55,324 nucleotides of DNA from Halothiobacillus sp. (GCA_023255735.1 JAGDVP010000009.1:2302-57625); one strand, 5' to 3'. Shown: positions 26,315 to 34,941, numbered from the stretch's first letter. Notes: a model not told the origin generated them from the letters alone. Translations and numbers: made by a program.

Positions 26315-26614
26315 GTGGCAAAGGCATTAACGCAATCAGAATTTAATCAACAGGTGGCAGGGTTGTTCAGCGAGTACGGCGCGGATGCTTTTGCGGCCAG
26401 TGTGGGTAACTATCCGCTGTACACGCTGTTTGTTGAGGGCGACACGGTCATCGCAGAACCTGCGAGTAGCGCCAAGCACCGCTATGGCGCGTTTTGCACC
26501 TTAGCTTTGCCGCTCGATGATGCGCGGCTTGCTGAACATATGAATAAGTGGCTCAATCGGGGCGAGGCCTATGCGCTTTATCTGAGTATGAACGTATGCC
26601 GTTATGATGGTTGA
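26315..26614 (+). CDS. Small soluble protein of unknown function
   Basis: A 99-residue protein with no signal peptide, membrane segment or motif that I recognise. The GTG start is supported by a good GAGAGG ribosome site about eight bases upstream. Composition is ordinary, with an acidic-aromatic middle (SVGNYPLYTLFVEGD) and a C-terminal amphipathic stretch. It lies 82 bases after opgD and is convergent with the methyltransferase gene, 18 bases away. It could be part of the glucan operon, but nothing shows this. Confidence 0.7.
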   Translation: MAKALTQSEFNQQVAGLFSEYGADAFAASVGNYPLYTLFVEGDTVIAEPASSAKHRYGAFCTLALPLDDARLAEHMNKWLNRGEAYALYLSMNVCRYDG

Positions 26615-26632
26615 AGCGAACGCCCCGCTTGC

Positions 26633-27232
26633 TTAAGAGCGATGGTGAGGGTGGGGATACGCAATTTTATCAAAGGCATCCACGCGGGCGGGTGGAAAAT
26701 TTCGCCACACAATACACCCCTTGTTGCTTGTATACGATTGCGCATAAGGCTCTGTAAACGGCGGGTTTTTGTCATAAAGATGATAGGTGAATTGTATAAA
26801 CCGGGTGCCTGGTTGCGCTAGTTTATTGATCTCGCAGCTTATTTTATGAACAGTCGCCTTGGGCATGCTGCGCAGCGGTAAACTTGAAACAATGGCGCGG
26901 ATGGGTTCATTTAGGGGCCCAATTAAAGCCGATAACTCGCCTGCATCCCCGCGGATAACCCGAATTTGTGGAAAACGCTGCTTGAGATAGTCGGCGAAAG
27001 ATTGCGTGCGCTCAACCAAAATTAAATCACCAGGATCAATGCCCTGATTGAGTAAGGCGAGCGTCACAGGCCCGCTACCGGGGCCTAATTCAATCACTTT
27101 GCCTGTTCCGGGTGGCACTAACGCGGCCATTTGGCGGGCTAAAAAGCCGGAGCTTGGGCAGATGGCTCCCGTGTGACGGGGGTTTTTAATAAATTCTCGT
27201 GCGAAATCAAATAAGCTATGGTGTGAGGGCAT
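26633..27232 (-). CDS. PmtA-like SAM-dependent methyltransferase
   Basis: A 199-residue class I methyltransferase. The N-terminal REFIKNPRHTGAICPSS and the SAM site VIELGPGSGPVT are typical of the phospholipid N-methyltransferase (PmtA) and rRNA-adenine-methyltransferase-like group. The acidic strand-2 end (ILVERT) and a GDAGEL segment bind the SAM ribose and adenine. The motif-IV-like region reads IVSSLPLRSMP, which fits PmtA-type lipid methyltransferases. The likely substrate is phosphatidylethanolamine at the membrane surface, which would give phosphatidylcholine precursors, but this is inference. It is monocistronic and divergent from marC across an AT-rich gap of about 270 bases. Confidence 0.8.
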   Translation of the reverse strand: MPSHHSLFDFAREFIKNPRHTGAICPSSGFLARQMAALVPPGTGKVIELGPGSGPVTLALLNQGIDPGDLILVERTQSFADYLKQRFPQIRVIRGDAGELSALIGPLNEPIRAIVSSLPLRSMPKATVHKISCEINKLAQPGTRFIQFTYHLYDKNPPFTEPYAQSYTSNKGCIVWRNFPPARVDAFDKIAYPHPHHRS

Positions 27233-27504
27233 GTTTTTATGTCAGATTTTATTGGAATAATATTTTTAAATGCAGGTATATTTTTTTCATGAAAATTATG
27301 AATAATCTGCATCGTTAAATGACCTGATCTTTATGCGCCCGAACGCTTATGAATGCAATGACGATTTGGTCACTTTATTGCCTTGATTTGTTAAAATTGT
27401 AAAAATTTAAGTTGAGCACCCAATTGCTTTTGTTAAGCACATTGCGTACGCGTTTTTTTTGAATGCTGCCCTGTTTAGGGGGTATTTTGCCAGGAGGCTC
27501 AGAC

Positions 27505-28155
27505 ATGCCAGAACTAATCCACCACACCTTGGCGGTTTTTATGGCATTTTTTGCCATGATGAATCCCATTGCAAATGCGGTCATTTTTTTAGGCTTAACG
27601 GCGCAATTGGGCATAGCTTCAACGCGACGAGTGGCATGGCGCGCAGTGCGCATGGCTTTTTATATTGTGGTGGTTTTTGCCTTGTTTGGCCCTTTATTGT
27701 TTTCTTTATTTGGCATTACCTTGGCAGCATTGCGGATTGCTGGTGGCATTTTAATTAGCTTGGTTGGTTTTCGGATGTTGCATGGCGAAAATTCGCGAAT
27801 GTCGCACCCTAAAAAAATATCAGATTCATCCTTAGATGATAGCGAAAGCGATGCACAAAATGATATTGCCATTACCCCACTGGCAATTCCGGTTTTAGCA
27901 GGCCCTGGCACGATCACCACCGCAATGAGTTATTCGCCTAGCGGTCATTGGCTTGAAACAGGGATTACCTTGGTTATGTTTACCCTGATTTGTATCATTA
28001 CTTATTATGCATTTATTTTTTCAGAGCGCATTTTGGCGCGGATTGGACGAGATGGGGTCGCGGTTATTACCCGGTTAATGGGGTTGATTTTAGCGGTTAT
28101 TGGGGTGCAGATGGGTTTGGATGGGATTCATCAATCGGGAATTATTGGGAATTAA
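27505..28155 (+). CDS. MarC/UPF0056 family integral membrane protein
   Basis: A 216-residue protein with about six membrane helices. Family marks are the first helix FMAFFAMMNPIANAVIFLGLT, the central acidic loop (DSSLDDSESDAQNDIAITPLAIPVLAGPGTITT) and the last helix with RLMGLILAVIGVQM. The ATG at 27505 is chosen because AGGAGG lies nine bases upstream. A longer frame from 27463 has no such site. MarC proteins were once thought to be antibiotic-resistance factors; their transport substrate is not settled. The gene stands alone and ends before a bidirectional-looking terminator that it shares with rpoH. Confidence 0.9.
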   Translation: MPELIHHTLAVFMAFFAMMNPIANAVIFLGLTAQLGIASTRRVAWRAVRMAFYIVVVFALFGPLLFSLFGITLAALRIAGGILISLVGFRMLHGENSRMSHPKKISDSSLDDSESDAQNDIAITPLAIPVLAGPGTITTAMSYSPSGHWLETGITLVMFTLICIITYYAFIFSERILARIGRDGVAVITRLMGLILAVIGVQMGLDGIHQSGIIGN

Positions 28156-28216
28156 ATAATTTCGTTAAAGCGCATTAATTGGCTCACAGAAATTATACCG
28201 CATAAATTAGGAGCAG

Positions 28217-28252
28217 AAAAAAGCCGAATCCATTCGCTGATTCGGCTCTTTT
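28217..28252. terminator. Bidirectional terminator between marC and rpoH
   Basis: AGCCGAATC pairs with GATTCGGCT around an eight-base loop. It is flanked by an A-run on the left (GAAAAAA) and CTTTTATA on the right, so it can terminate marC on the plus strand and rpoH on the minus strand. Confidence 0.85.
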
Positions 28253-28268
28253 ATAATCGATCCTGCCT

Positions 28269-29153
28269 TTATTCTGGCGCGGGTAACGCCATTTTTAGCT
28301 TTTTGAGGGCTGCATTTTCAATTTGGCGAACACGTTCGGCCGATACTTGATACTCATCGGCCAGCGTTTGTAGCGTGGCTTTGGGTTCTGCGAGCCAGCG
28401 ACGCTCTAAGATATCGCGGCTGCGCGCATCTAGTGCGGTGAGTGCGTGGCTCATGGCGCTTAACCTGTCCTCTTCATCGCGCTGGGCGGTCATGTCTTCA
28501 ACGGATACTTGGTGTTGATCGACCAAGGTTTGCTCATAGGAAGGACCGCTGCCTTCTTGATCGTTTTCATATAGCGGGGCATCAATGGCTACATCATGGC
28601 TATAAAGCCTAGATTCCATGGTGACCACTTCGCGCTCAGGTACATTTAATTCCGCGGCAATGGCGCGCGTTTCTTCGGCGGTAAGCCAGCCGAGGCCGTT
28701 TTTCATCTGCCGCATTTTGAAAAAAAGTTTGCGCTGTGCTTTGGTGGTGGCAATTTTCACGATGCGCCAGTTTTTCAGAATATATTCATGAATTTCTGCC
28801 CGAATCCAATGCACAGCAAACGTGACAAGGCGCACTTTTTGTTCTGGCTCAAAGCGTTTTACGGCTTTCATTAGGCCGATGTTGCCTTCTTGAATGAGAT
28901 CCGACAGGGGTAAACCATAGCCCCGATAGCCGCGGGCAATATGCACCACAAAGCGCAAATGCGCCATGATGAGCGCTTGCGCGGCTTTGATATCGCCGGT
29001 GGTTTTGAGCTGTTCGGCTAATTGTTGCTCTTCTTCAACGGTGAGGAGCGGGATGCGCCGAACTTCAGCTAAATATTGCTGTAACGAGTCGCCAATCACC
29101 GGGCTTGCGGTACGCAGCGCGCGTTGGGGTGTTATGAGTTGGGCGGTAGTCAT
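28269..29153 (-). CDS. rpoH: Heat-shock sigma factor RpoH (sigma-32)
   Basis: A 294-residue group 3 sigma factor, close to E. coli RpoH (284). Region 1.2/2 begins DSLQQYLAEVRRIPLLT. Region 2 holds AHLRFVVHIARGYRGYGLPLSDLIQEGN and the -10-recognition helix FAVHWIRAEIHEYIL. The RpoH box QRKLFFKMR, which contacts core polymerase and marks this group, is intact. Region 4 ends with LQTLADEYQVSAERVRQIE. It directs transcription of chaperone and protease genes. The gene follows ftsX, as in E. coli, with 124 bases between that contain a sigma-E-type promoter. This implies that envelope stress feeds into the heat-shock response. Confidence 0.97.
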   Translation of the reverse strand: MTTAQLITPQRALRTASPVIGDSLQQYLAEVRRIPLLTVEEEQQLAEQLKTTGDIKAAQALIMAHLRFVVHIARGYRGYGLPLSDLIQEGNIGLMKAVKRFEPEQKVRLVTFAVHWIRAEIHEYILKNWRIVKIATTKAQRKLFFKMRQMKNGLGWLTAEETRAIAAELNVPEREVVTMESRLYSHDVAIDAPLYENDQEGSGPSYEQTLVDQHQVSVEDMTAQRDEEDRLSAMSHALTALDARSRDILERRWLAEPKATLQTLADEYQVSAERVRQIENAALKKLKMALPAPE

Positions 29154-29226
29154 TGTGTTCGTACCTCAGTAATCGGGGTTATTTAAATGTATCTTCACAC
29201 AAAATTTAGGGTTTTTGCAATCTCGT

Positions 29227-29254
29227 TCAGATGATTTTGCCGGTATAAAGTTCC
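29227..29254 (-). promoter_or_regulatory. Sigma-E (RpoE)-type promoter before rpoH
   Basis: On the minus strand GGAACTT (29248-29254) is followed after 16 bases by TCTGA (29227-29231). This is the sigma-E consensus at the right spacing. The start would fall near 29220, about 67 bases before the rpoH ATG. E. coli rpoH has a sigma-E promoter (P3) in the same place. Confidence 0.75.
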
Positions 29255-29277
29255 ATTTGCGCTGCGATGCTTTGGCT

Positions 29278-30246
29278 TTAGGCGGGAACCGATTTTCTTA
29301 AGAAATTAATCCCCATAATTTGCGCGCTCAGCCAGCCGAGCACAAGGCCAATTAGCCCAAATAATAGGCTAAGCAGTATCGGGGGGAGGACTGTGATTTG
29401 GGTGCCATAGCCAGCGGCGAACTGATTAACGGGCGCGGCCAAGGCGGTGAGCAGGGCAAATACGAGCACACTGGCAAGGATGCCGCCGAGCAGGCCGGTT
29501 ATGGCGCCATCGTAAAGCAGGGGGCGCAACATGTACCTTCGGGTGCCGCCAATCAAGCCGATAAGCAAAAGTTCTTCGCGCCGTTCTTGCAGCTCAAGGC
29601 GCAGGGTGTTACCCACAACAAAAATCACGGTGAGCCCAAAAAGCCCCAGTATCCACCAGCTTAAGTGATCGAAGAACCGGCTTATGTCTTGCAAGCGTTT
29701 AATCCATTCTCCGCCTTCAGATAAATTAGCGACCAGCGGATTGTTGCTGAGCGCTTGGCGCAGTGTGAGGGTGGCTTGGTTACTTGGATCTTTCAGGTGA
29801 ATGAGAAAAACGGTGGGTAATGGGTTGGGGTCTAGTGTGGTTATTTGTTGAATTTGCAGCCGATTTGCGAGTTCAAGCAGGCCGGCTTGTGGGGTTATTT
29901 CTTGGCTGGATTTAATTTGCGGCTGCTCATTAAGCCAAGTTTTAAAGGTTTGAATATCACTTGGGGTGGCTTGGGTGTGCAAAAAAACGTTAATTTGACC
30001 TTGTTCACTGGCCCAGACGCCGCCAATGTGTTTGATTTGGCTGGCGAGCGTCATGATAAAGCCAGGCAGTGCTAAAACAACGGCAATCGCGAAAATAGTC
30101 GCCCAGGCACTCATGGGTTTTCGCACCAAGCGCCAGAGTGCATCTTTAAAACAGCGGATATGATGCGCTTGCCACGCGGTGAGCGAGCCATGTTTTGGCT
30201 GCAGCATTTTGCTGTTGGCTTTGGGGAGATGGTCTTGTGGGCTCAT
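29278..30246 (-). CDS. ftsX: Cell division ABC protein FtsX
   Basis: A 322-residue inner-membrane protein with four membrane helices: one near residues 40-62 (AWATIFAIAVVLALPGFIM) and three in the C-terminal half, one of which contains ILGLFGLTVIFVVGNTLR. A periplasmic loop separates the first and second helices. With FtsE it forms the type VII ABC complex that controls septal peptidoglycan hydrolases through EnvC-like activators. The ATG at 30246, directly after the ftsE stop (TAACATG), is preferred to a TTG at 30264 inside ftsE. Its gene order is the enterobacterial one. Confidence 0.95.
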   Translation of the reverse strand: MSPQDHLPKANSKMLQPKHGSLTAWQAHHIRCFKDALWRLVRKPMSAWATIFAIAVVLALPGFIMTLASQIKHIGGVWASEQGQINVFLHTQATPSDIQTFKTWLNEQPQIKSSQEITPQAGLLELANRLQIQQITTLDPNPLPTVFLIHLKDPSNQATLTLRQALSNNPLVANLSEGGEWIKRLQDISRFFDHLSWWILGLFGLTVIFVVGNTLRLELQERREELLLIGLIGGTRRYMLRPLLYDGAITGLLGGILASVLVFALLTALAAPVNQFAAGYGTQITVLPPILLSLLFGLIGLVLGWLSAQIMGINFLRKSVPA

Positions 30247-30247
30247 G

Positions 30248-30912
<665 letters not shown>

Positions 30913-30916
<4 letters not shown>

Positions 30917-32076
30917 GATTGACGATCCAATAGCGCATCGACATAACTTTGGGGATCGAAAACGCGCAAATCATCCTGTTGCTCGCCCACGCCAACAAAA
31001 TAAATGGGCAAGGCCAACTCGTCGGCAATGGCAAACAGAATACCGCCTTTGGCTGTGCCATCCAGCTTGGTGACGACTAAGCCTGTGACCCCCACGGCTT
31101 GATGAAATAACCGGGCCTGATTCAGCGCGTTTTGGCCAATGCTGGCATCAAGAACTAAAAGTATTTCATGCGGGGCATTGGGTTGCGATTTACTGATAAC
31201 CCGCACAAGCTTTTTAAGCTCGTCCATTAAACCGCCTTGGGTGTGGAGCCGGCCGGCGGTATCGGCAATGAGCAAATCGATTTGCCGCGCCTTGGCCGAT
31301 TGCGCCGCATCAAATAGCACCGAGGCAGAGTCACTGCGTCCCGGTTCACCGATAACAGGGATTTGGTTGCGCGCGCCCCAAGCCATTAATTGTTCCACGG
31401 CGGCCGCGCGGAAGGTATCACCTGCGGCGAGCATGACTTTATGGCCTTGGTTTTTGAAATAGTAGGCAAGCTTGCCGATGGTCGTGGTTTTTCCTGCGCC
31501 ATTGATGCCGCATACCACCATGATGTGCGGGTGTTCGATGAAGGCGGGACGGGGTTTTTGCACCCGTTGCAAGCGCTCGACCATCAGCCGGCTTAAGGTT
31601 TCAAATAAGGCGTTTGCATCGGCAATTTGCTTGCGTGAAATGTGTTGCTGCAGGGCTTTAATGAGCGACTGAGTGGTGGTTTGCCCCACATCTGCCAGTA
31701 ATAAACGGGTTTCAATTTCATCAAGCAATTCTTCATCAATGGCTTTTTTGCCAAGGAATAAATCGCCCAAGCCTTCGGTGAAACTGGCGCGGCTGCGGGC
31801 GAGTTGTTGCCAAAAACGTGATTTTGGTTTGTCGCGGTGGGTATCAACACCCAAGACCGTCTCATCTGCTTGGGCGTCATCAAGGGGCGCTCTTTCGGGC
31901 GCTGGGGTTATCGGCTTTGATGTAGATTGCAGGTCTTGGTGTGCCTCGGGGGCGGCGGTGGGCTCAACCTTGGCTGATTGCAATGCCGTATCTGCGGGCA
32001 GCGGCTGAACGGCAGGCTCGATAGGCGGCGTTTCTAATTTTTCTGGGGCTTTTTTTCGACGTAGAAATCCAAACAT
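30913..32076 (-). CDS. ftsY: Signal recognition particle receptor FtsY
   Basis: About 387 residues. An N-terminal acidic, Pro/Ala-rich region (about 1-90) leads to the N domain and the GTPase (G) domain. G motifs are GINGAGKTTTIGKLA (P-loop), DTAGR, TKLDGTAKGG and the closing GVGEQQDDLRVFD. It docks ribosome-SRP complexes on the inner membrane. The ATG at 32076 (MFGFLRRKK) is chosen because this short basic, amphipathic start is the usual FtsY N-terminus. The longer frame begins at 32136. It is the first gene of the ftsY-ftsE-ftsX-rpoH cluster. Confidence 0.96.
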
Positions 32077-32170
32077 CAAAGGGCCTTTATAGAGGGTAGG
32101 GGCGTAAAAAACTAGGCTGGCGTATTCGGGGCGCACGATCAGGCATCATTCCAAAGAGCCTTAAATTGAG

Positions 32171-32187
32171 CATGTTATCTTAACATG
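32171..32187. promoter_or_regulatory. Perfect palindrome over the rsmD promoter
   Basis: CATGTTA-TCT-TAACATG is a perfect inverted repeat with a three-base centre. It overlaps the -35 (TTAACA, 32180-32185) of the rsmD promoter candidate and lies about 95 bases upstream of ftsY on the other strand. It could be an operator. The regulator is unknown. Confidence 0.4.
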
Positions 32188-32208
32188 GGTCAAACGCCCT
32201 GTTAGAGT
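32180..32208 (+). promoter_or_regulatory. Promoter candidate for rsmD
   Basis: A TTAACA -35 and a TAGAGT -10 (32203-32208) are separated by 17 bases on the plus strand. The predicted start is near 32215, about 60 bases before the TTG start of rsmD. Confidence 0.45.
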
Positions 32209-32273
32209 GCCGCGATCATCAATCCGCCGTTATATCGAGCCAAACGCTTAAATTTTCTTGCAAAGGCATTCCC

Positions 32274-33026
32274 TTGAGCCGCATAAAACCGTCTAAACCC
32301 AATAAAAGCGCCACCCGCAGCGCAAAAGACCGCCTCAATGAATTAGCCCGCCAGCGCACAATGTCTGCGCCCTGCAACGTGGTGCGCGGCAAGCAAACCG
32401 TGCGGATTACAGGGGGGGCATTTCGCTCTCGGCGATTACATTTTCCCGCCATGCCGGGTTTGCGCCCCACGCCCGATCGGGTGCGAGAAACCTTATTTAA
32501 TTGGTTGGGGCAAAATTTAACCGGCTTGCGCGCGGTGGATTTGTTTGCGGGTAGTGGCATTTTAGGCATTGAAGCCTTGTCCCGGGGGGCCGCTCTGCTC
32601 TTTGCGATTGAGCAATCACCGCGCGTGGCCGCCCAGATAGGACAAAACTTTTCTCTCTTGGGTGTGGATGCAACCCGGGCGCGGGTTTGGCCGGCTGATG
32701 CCTTGACTTGGTTGCGGCAAGCGCCCGCGCTTTTGGCGGCAGCGCCTGCGATGGATCTTGTTTTTTTAGACCCACCCTTTGCCGAGCCTAAGTTACTCAA
32801 TCAGGCGCTTGTGCTGTTGAATAAAGCGGCGTGGTTAGCGGCCGATGCACGTGTTTATGTGGAGTGCAGCGCGCGCGGGGGGGCGATTGATTTTCCGGGT
32901 TGGGTTTTATGGCGCGAAGGCTGTGCCGGTGAGAGCCGATTTATGCTGTGGCGCCGCGCAGATGACAGGGCGGAGCCGTGCGCATCAACGGGGGATCCGT
33001 GCGCGACTGATGGGCGGGATGGATGA
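32274..33026 (+). CDS. rsmD: 16S rRNA (guanine966-N2)-methyltransferase RsmD
   Basis: A 250-residue SAM-dependent rRNA methyltransferase. Family marks are VRITGGAFRSRRL, GLRPTPDRVRETLFNWL, the SAM site VDLFAGSGILGIEALSRGA and the catalytic DPPF motif (VFLDPPFAEP). It modifies G966 of 16S rRNA in the 30S subunit. The start used is TTG with AAGG about seven bases upstream, giving a basic N-terminal extension of about 30 residues. The ATG at 32361 is an alternative without a ribosome site. The gene is divergent from ftsY, and its stop codon abuts the flgN stop on the other strand without a gap. Confidence 0.93.
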   Translation: MSRIKPSKPNKSATRSAKDRLNELARQRTMSAPCNVVRGKQTVRITGGAFRSRRLHFPAMPGLRPTPDRVRETLFNWLGQNLTGLRAVDLFAGSGILGIEALSRGAALLFAIEQSPRVAAQIGQNFSLLGVDATRARVWPADALTWLRQAPALLAAAPAMDLVFLDPPFAEPKLLNQALVLLNKAAWLAADARVYVECSARGGAIDFPGWVLWREGCAGESRFMLWRRADDRAEPCASTGDPCATDGRDG

Positions 33027-33503
33027 TTACGCGTCACCCAATGAACGGCGCCGATCGGTGGGCTGCTCGGTTTTGCCACTGGCCGCATAAATGGTGGCAT
33101 CTAAACGCTCAGTAGTATGGGTTAAAAGATTGATTCGCTCTTGCATGAACACGCCGAGCCGCCCGAGAATCAGCTGGTGCTGCTGCATGCGGCGGCCTAA
33201 TGCTTCAATTTGCGGTTGTAGCTGTTGCCACGCGGCAAGATAAGTGCCTTGATCTTGCCGCTCGGCGGCCATTAAAGCTTGCGACATTTGGGTTGAATGG
33301 CCTTGCGCGGCCAACCACGCCTGGCGGTGATGCTCTGCCGCTTCAAGATCGGCATTGCCTTGGTTAATGAGGTTTACGGTGTCATCTAAGGTTTGGCCTG
33401 ATTGAGGCTGTGCGAGTAATTGCGCCAAAGCATGGTGTGCCGCGTTGAGCTGGTTCACCGCTTGGCTTAACTGGGTAAGCATGGCTTGGGTTGGCGTGGT
33501 CAT
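33027..33503 (-). CDS. flgN: Flagellar export chaperone FlgN
   Basis: A 158-residue helical protein with no signal peptide. Long amphipathic helices rich in Gln/Ala/Leu (LTQLSQAVNQLNAAHHALAQLL, QQLQPQIEALGRRMQQHQ) and the closing LGRLGVFMQERINLLTH segment match the FlgN family. It keeps the hook-filament junction proteins FlgK and FlgL soluble and hands them to the export gate. It sits just after flgM, the normal partner, and is very probably transcribed with it from the sigma-28 promoter at 34008. A short disordered, basic C-terminal tail follows the helices. Confidence 0.85.
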   Translation of the reverse strand: MTTPTQAMLTQLSQAVNQLNAAHHALAQLLAQPQSGQTLDDTVNLINQGNADLEAAEHHRQAWLAAQGHSTQMSQALMAAERQDQGTYLAAWQQLQPQIEALGRRMQQHQLILGRLGVFMQERINLLTHTTERLDATIYAASGKTEQPTDRRRSLGDA

Positions 33504-33566
33504 GGGTGGGTATTTGCCTTTACTGTGAGCCTGAACTGCGAGCGGCCCAGCCCTGTGGCGGGCTTA

Positions 33567-33623
33567 GAAGCTAGCAGCTTGCCTGCCTTTTGAATGGTCA
33601 AATTCGACAGGCTGCTAGGCTTC
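33567..33623 (-). repeat. Intercistronic inverted repeat over the flgM stop codon
   Basis: GAAGCTAGCAGCTTGCCTG on the left pairs, with small bulges, with CAGGCTGCTAGGCTTC on the right across a loop of about 22 bases. The flgM stop codon lies in the stem. In the transcript this hairpin would sit between flgM and flgN. It lacks a T-run, so it may protect or pace the mRNA and is unlikely to end it. Confidence 0.5.
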
Positions 33624-33920
33624 CAATTTTAAAAATTTAGCCGCAATTTTGGCGGGATCGACCGCGTATTGCCCATCGGCGATCAGGGATTTGATTCGAT
33701 CAACTTTGGCCTGATCGAACGCGGGCGTACTGGCGAGCGATTGGGTAAGCTTTTGCATGGCGGTGGCACCCGAGGATAAATTAACCATGGCCTTGTCCGA
33801 TGCCGCTTCAGGCGCGGATTCTGTGACGCCCGCGGGGGTGCTGGTTTTGCTTGGTGTTCGGTTGTCTAGGGCGGGGGCGCTGTACCCATTTTTGCCGTTA
33901 TATCCGTTAATTATGCTCAT
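33615..33920 (-). CDS. flgM: Anti-sigma-28 factor FlgM
   Basis: A 101-residue protein with the FlgM layout: a disordered, polar N-terminal half rich in Asn, Ser, Thr and Pro, and a C-terminal helical part (AMQKLTQSL, DQAKVDRIKSLIADGQYAVDPAKIAAKFLKLE) that binds FliA. It holds sigma-28 inactive until the hook is finished and FlgM is exported. The ATG at 33920 (MSIINGYNG) is preferred over a longer frame opening at 33977, because FlgM proteins usually start with such a short MxI segment. The sigma-28 promoter at 34008-34034 precedes it, giving the classical feedback loop. Confidence 0.92.
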   Translation of the reverse strand: MSIINGYNGKNGYSAPALDNRTPSKTSTPAGVTESAPEAASDKAMVNLSSGATAMQKLTQSLASTPAFDQAKVDRIKSLIADGQYAVDPAKIAAKFLKLEA

Positions 33921-34007
33921 GGTATTTTCTCTTGGTATGGGCAGGTTTAGGGTGTGTTTACTTAAAATTCCGCCCACCTGCTGCCTTAAAATTTAAGTTT
34001 GCCTACG

Positions 34008-34034
34008 TTATCGGCCACGATGGGGCAAACTTTA
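34008..34034 (-). promoter_or_regulatory. Sigma-28 (FliA) promoter of flgM-flgN
   Basis: On the minus strand TAAA (34031-34034) is followed after exactly 15 bases by GCCGATAA (34008-34015). This is a perfect match to the sigma-28 consensus. The start would be near 34000, about 80 bases before the flgM ATG. Confidence 0.9.
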
Positions 34035-34053
34035 ACTCAAAAATTGTAAAAAA

Positions 34054-34833
34054 TTACGGAATGACCACCGTATGCGCATCCCGCACGATGCCTTCAATTT
34101 GGGCGCCGGATCGGCTGTTTTTCACCATCAGCCGTTGCCCCGCCCCGGCCGAGCCTTGGGCGATGCCCTCGGCAGACACGCTAACCCCATCGCCCCCGGC
34201 AATCAGGGTCACCCGATCGCCACGTTTGATGATTTGGGCGGCATTGATATCTTGTGGTGTTAAAATTTGCCCAGCCTGCATGGGCCGCGTGACTACCTGG
34301 CCTACGGCATCGGAGGGTTGGGTTAAATAGGCGCTGGTCTGGCTATTGGCGTTAACGACCTGAGTGGTTAAATCTTGAGCGGTAATTTGTGTGCCGGCGG
34401 CAAGCGGGCGTGCCAAGCTTAAAACCGTAACAGGCGTCATGATTTTGACGGGGACATAAATCCGCCAGGGTGCCTCGCCTTGGCAGGACACTTGCACGGT
34501 GAGGCGGCCACCTTGGGGTGCGCTCAGGGTGTTGGTTTGTACTTCAAGCGGTTGATCGCAGGTTTTAAGCTGCAAGCGCGGGTCGAGCGGGCTTACCTGA
34601 AACTGACTGGATGTTCCGGCTGCAACCTTTTGTTTTAAATAATTTTGTATGGCCGATTCAATTGATTGTGCCGTTTGAAACAGCGGCGTGGGCGCCGGGG
34701 GTTCTTCGGCTTTGGCCGCGATTAAGCCCGTGCCCGCCCAATTGATCATCACCAAAATAAGCGCTAAAACCCGGCTTTGGCCACAAGCGGCGGGTAAGGT
34801 GCCGGGGCGATGGAATAATTTAGGCAGGGACAT
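34054..34833 (-). CDS. flgA: Flagellar P-ring assembly chaperone FlgA
   Basis: A 259-residue exported protein. A basic start (MSLPKLFHRPGT) and hydrophobic stretch (VLALILVMINWAGTGLIAA) ending near AKA form the signal peptide. The mature protein has the two-part FlgA layout. The N-terminal part contains FQVSPLDPRLQLKTCDQPLEV. The C-terminal SAF domain contains VTVLSLARPLAAGTQI, PMQAGQILTPQDI and the final RVTLIAGGDGVSVSAEGIA. It guides FlgI assembly into the P ring in the periplasm. A sigma-54 promoter lies about 50 bases upstream, and flgM with its own promoter follows. Confidence 0.93.
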   Translation of the reverse strand: MSLPKLFHRPGTLPAACGQSRVLALILVMINWAGTGLIAAKAEEPPAPTPLFQTAQSIESAIQNYLKQKVAAGTSSQFQVSPLDPRLQLKTCDQPLEVQTNTLSAPQGGRLTVQVSCQGEAPWRIYVPVKIMTPVTVLSLARPLAAGTQITAQDLTTQVVNANSQTSAYLTQPSDAVGQVVTRPMQAGQILTPQDINAAQIIKRGDRVTLIAGGDGVSVSAEGIAQGSAGAGQRLMVKNSRSGAQIEGIVRDAHTVVIP

Positions 34834-34875
34834 GGGGCTTTTTATTTCCTTAAACAGGCGGGTTTTATGGGTGCG

Positions 34876-34941
34876 TTAAGTTTGAAGCAAATAGTGCGCC
34901 AGCCACATGGCCTGCATATCCCATTGAGGGGTTTTCAGCAT
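34876..34941 (-). CDS. Possible 21-residue small protein after the RND permease
   Basis: A short frame (MLKTPQWDMQ, then AMWLAHYLLQT) starts 15 bases after the RND permease stop. A strong AGAGAGG ribosome site lies four bases before its ATG. The product would be an aromatic, partly hydrophobic peptide. The same DNA holds the sigma-54 promoter of flgA, so the frame may be fortuitous. Confidence 0.3.
   Translation of the reverse strand: MLKTPQWDMQAMWLAHYLLQT
34886..34901 (-). promoter_or_regulatory. Sigma-54 (RpoN) promoter of flgA
   Basis: On the minus strand the sequence TGGCGCACTATTTGCT has GG and GC separated by ten bases and fits TGGCACG-N4-TTGCW at most positions. The start would be near 34875, about 42 bases before the flgA ATG. 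Sigma-54 control through a FleQ/FlrA-type activator is normal for flagellar genes in polarly flagellated proteobacteria. Confidence 0.75.

Noticed and set aside
32219-32800. 193-codon minus-strand frame over rsmD
   Set aside because: The plus strand encodes the clear RsmD motifs; this frame is a shadow.
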